Assembly: GCA_027023915.1 (NCBI GenBank)
Contig: JALVUB010000010.1
Span: 1-13,964, forward strand
Length of the DNA stretch: 13,964 nt
Direction: 5' to 3'
From: Sedimenticola sp.
GTDB lineage: Bacteria; Pseudomonadota; Gammaproteobacteria; Chromatiales; Chromatiaceae
The position numbers and the translations under genes were made by a program. A model generated the notes under the pieces. It did no database searches, had not been told where the DNA came from, and worked only from the letters and a program-made list of their open reading frames with translations. Positions 13,325-13,964 of this stretch are shown here, piece after piece (the first letter of the stretch is position 1; every line of letters starts with the position of its first letter).

Positions 13325-13964
13325 TCATTGTTTTACCACTTTTGGCTTTACTGTAGTCAAGCCCCACATCTCCCACATCTGCATGCCACCCCGGTAATAG
13401 AAGATCTTGTCGGCAGGATAATGGGCCGCAACCAACCCTCTGATGGCCCGCGGAGAAACGCCGCACAAAGGCCCGTTACAAAACAGAACCACTTTTTTTG
13501 CATCGGTGAAATCCCATTTGTCGGTTTTGTATTTTGCCTCATCCGAGTTCCATTTTTCCTTCAGCGACTCCCACAGGCCAACCTTGCCTCGCGGTTTGGC
13601 CCCCAACCGTTTAAGGAGGGCATCCATCTCGGGAGTATCCGGCTTTTTCGTGAATTCAGTAAAGGGGATATTGATCGAGCCGGGAATGGTTCCTTTTGCA
13701 TACCATACCGGAAGCCGGGCATCAATCAACAACCCAGAGCCATCCCGCAACTCATTTTCCATGAAATTGAACAGTTCCACTTCACCTATGGTCTTTACTC
13801 CAGGCGCGGGCGTTACAGACTGGAGGCAGTGGGGCGGACAGGGCCGAATGGTCTTGGCAAAAAAGCCGGACAACCGCCAATGGGTATCCTGGATACGTTG
13901 AACCTTAACAGATCGCCCCTGGTGAATCACGAAGAGATAAGGCTTGCCGTTGGTGAGAGGAATA
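13325..13964 (-). CDS. Rhodanese-like domain protein, 5' end cut by the window edge
   Basis: The reading frame is open from the right edge to TGA at 13325-13327, so the N-terminus lies outside the window; a GTG at 13930 is in frame but appears internal because coding-like sequence continues upstream. A conserved-looking segment with AKTIRPCPPHC (Cys codons at 13838-13840 and 13826-13828) precedes a rhodanese domain that begins near TIGEVELFNF. The likely active Cys is the first in FCNGPLCGVSPRA (codon 13478-13480), and the domain ends with YYRGGMQMWEMWGL, matching the usual GG..W end. Rhodanese domains move sulfur or bind anions, but the substrate here is unknown. It lies 54 bases upstream of pilG on the same strand. 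Its codons are less GC-biased than those of ahcY. Whether the missing part carries a signal peptide cannot be seen. Confidence 0.85.
   Translation of the reverse strand, partial: IPLTNGKPYLFVIHQGRSVKVQRIQDTHWRLSGFFAKTIRPCPPHCLQSVTPAPGVKTIGEVELFNFMENELRDGSGLLIDARLPVWYAKGTIPGSINIPFTEFTKKPDTPEMDALLKRLGAKPRGKVGLWESLKEKWNSDEAKYKTDKWDFTDAKKVVLFCNGPLCGVSPRAIRGLVAAHYPADKIFYYRGGMQMWEMWGLTTVKPKVVKQ

Overview
The window looks like chromosomal DNA of a GC-rich gammaproteobacterium. The evidence is a complete Pil-Chp type IV pilus chemosensory cluster in the pilG-pilH-pilI-pilJ-chpA-chpC order known from Pseudomonas and its relatives, and an S-adenosylhomocysteine (SAH) riboswitch in front of ahcY-metF. 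The genus cannot be named from sequence alone; a relative of the Chromatiales is a guess. There are no tRNA or rRNA genes, CRISPR arrays, insertion sequences or phage genes, and no gene-free stretch longer than about 200 bases.

Layout. Bases 1-203 are a structured leader: two hairpins and then a textbook SAH riboswitch (118-170). The plus-strand genes follow: ahcY (204-1616, SAH hydrolase), a strong hairpin in the ahcY-metF gap (1627-1656), metF (1702-2550, methylenetetrahydrofolate reductase) and rsmE (2534-3271, 16S rRNA U1498 N3-methyltransferase), which starts on GTG inside the end of metF. Everything from 3268 to the right edge is on the minus strand. In transcription order it holds a rhodanese-family gene cut by the window edge, pilG, pilH, pilI, pilJ, the giant hybrid kinase gene chpA, and chpC. 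rsmE and chpC converge and overlap by one CTAG that supplies both stop codons.

How the parts work together. AhcY removes SAH, the product of SAM-dependent methylation, and MetF makes the methyl-folate used to rebuild methionine, so the SAH sensor sits in front of the recycling genes. RsmE is itself a SAM-consuming, SAH-producing enzyme. In the Pil-Chp system the receptor PilJ couples through the CheW-like proteins PilI and ChpC to ChpA, which phosphorylates PilG and PilH to control type IV pilus extension, retraction and twitching. The adaptation enzymes PilK (CheR) and ChpB (CheB), present in the Pseudomonas cluster, are absent here.

The most notable details are a clean intrinsic terminator sitting on the pilG stop codon and followed by a possible weak pilH promoter, the loss of pilK and chpB, the rhodanese gene placed directly before pilG, the shared convergent stop codons, and the unexplained hairpins at 79-113 and 1627-1656. 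I see no wholly new system: this is a well-conserved region with some unusual regulatory detail.
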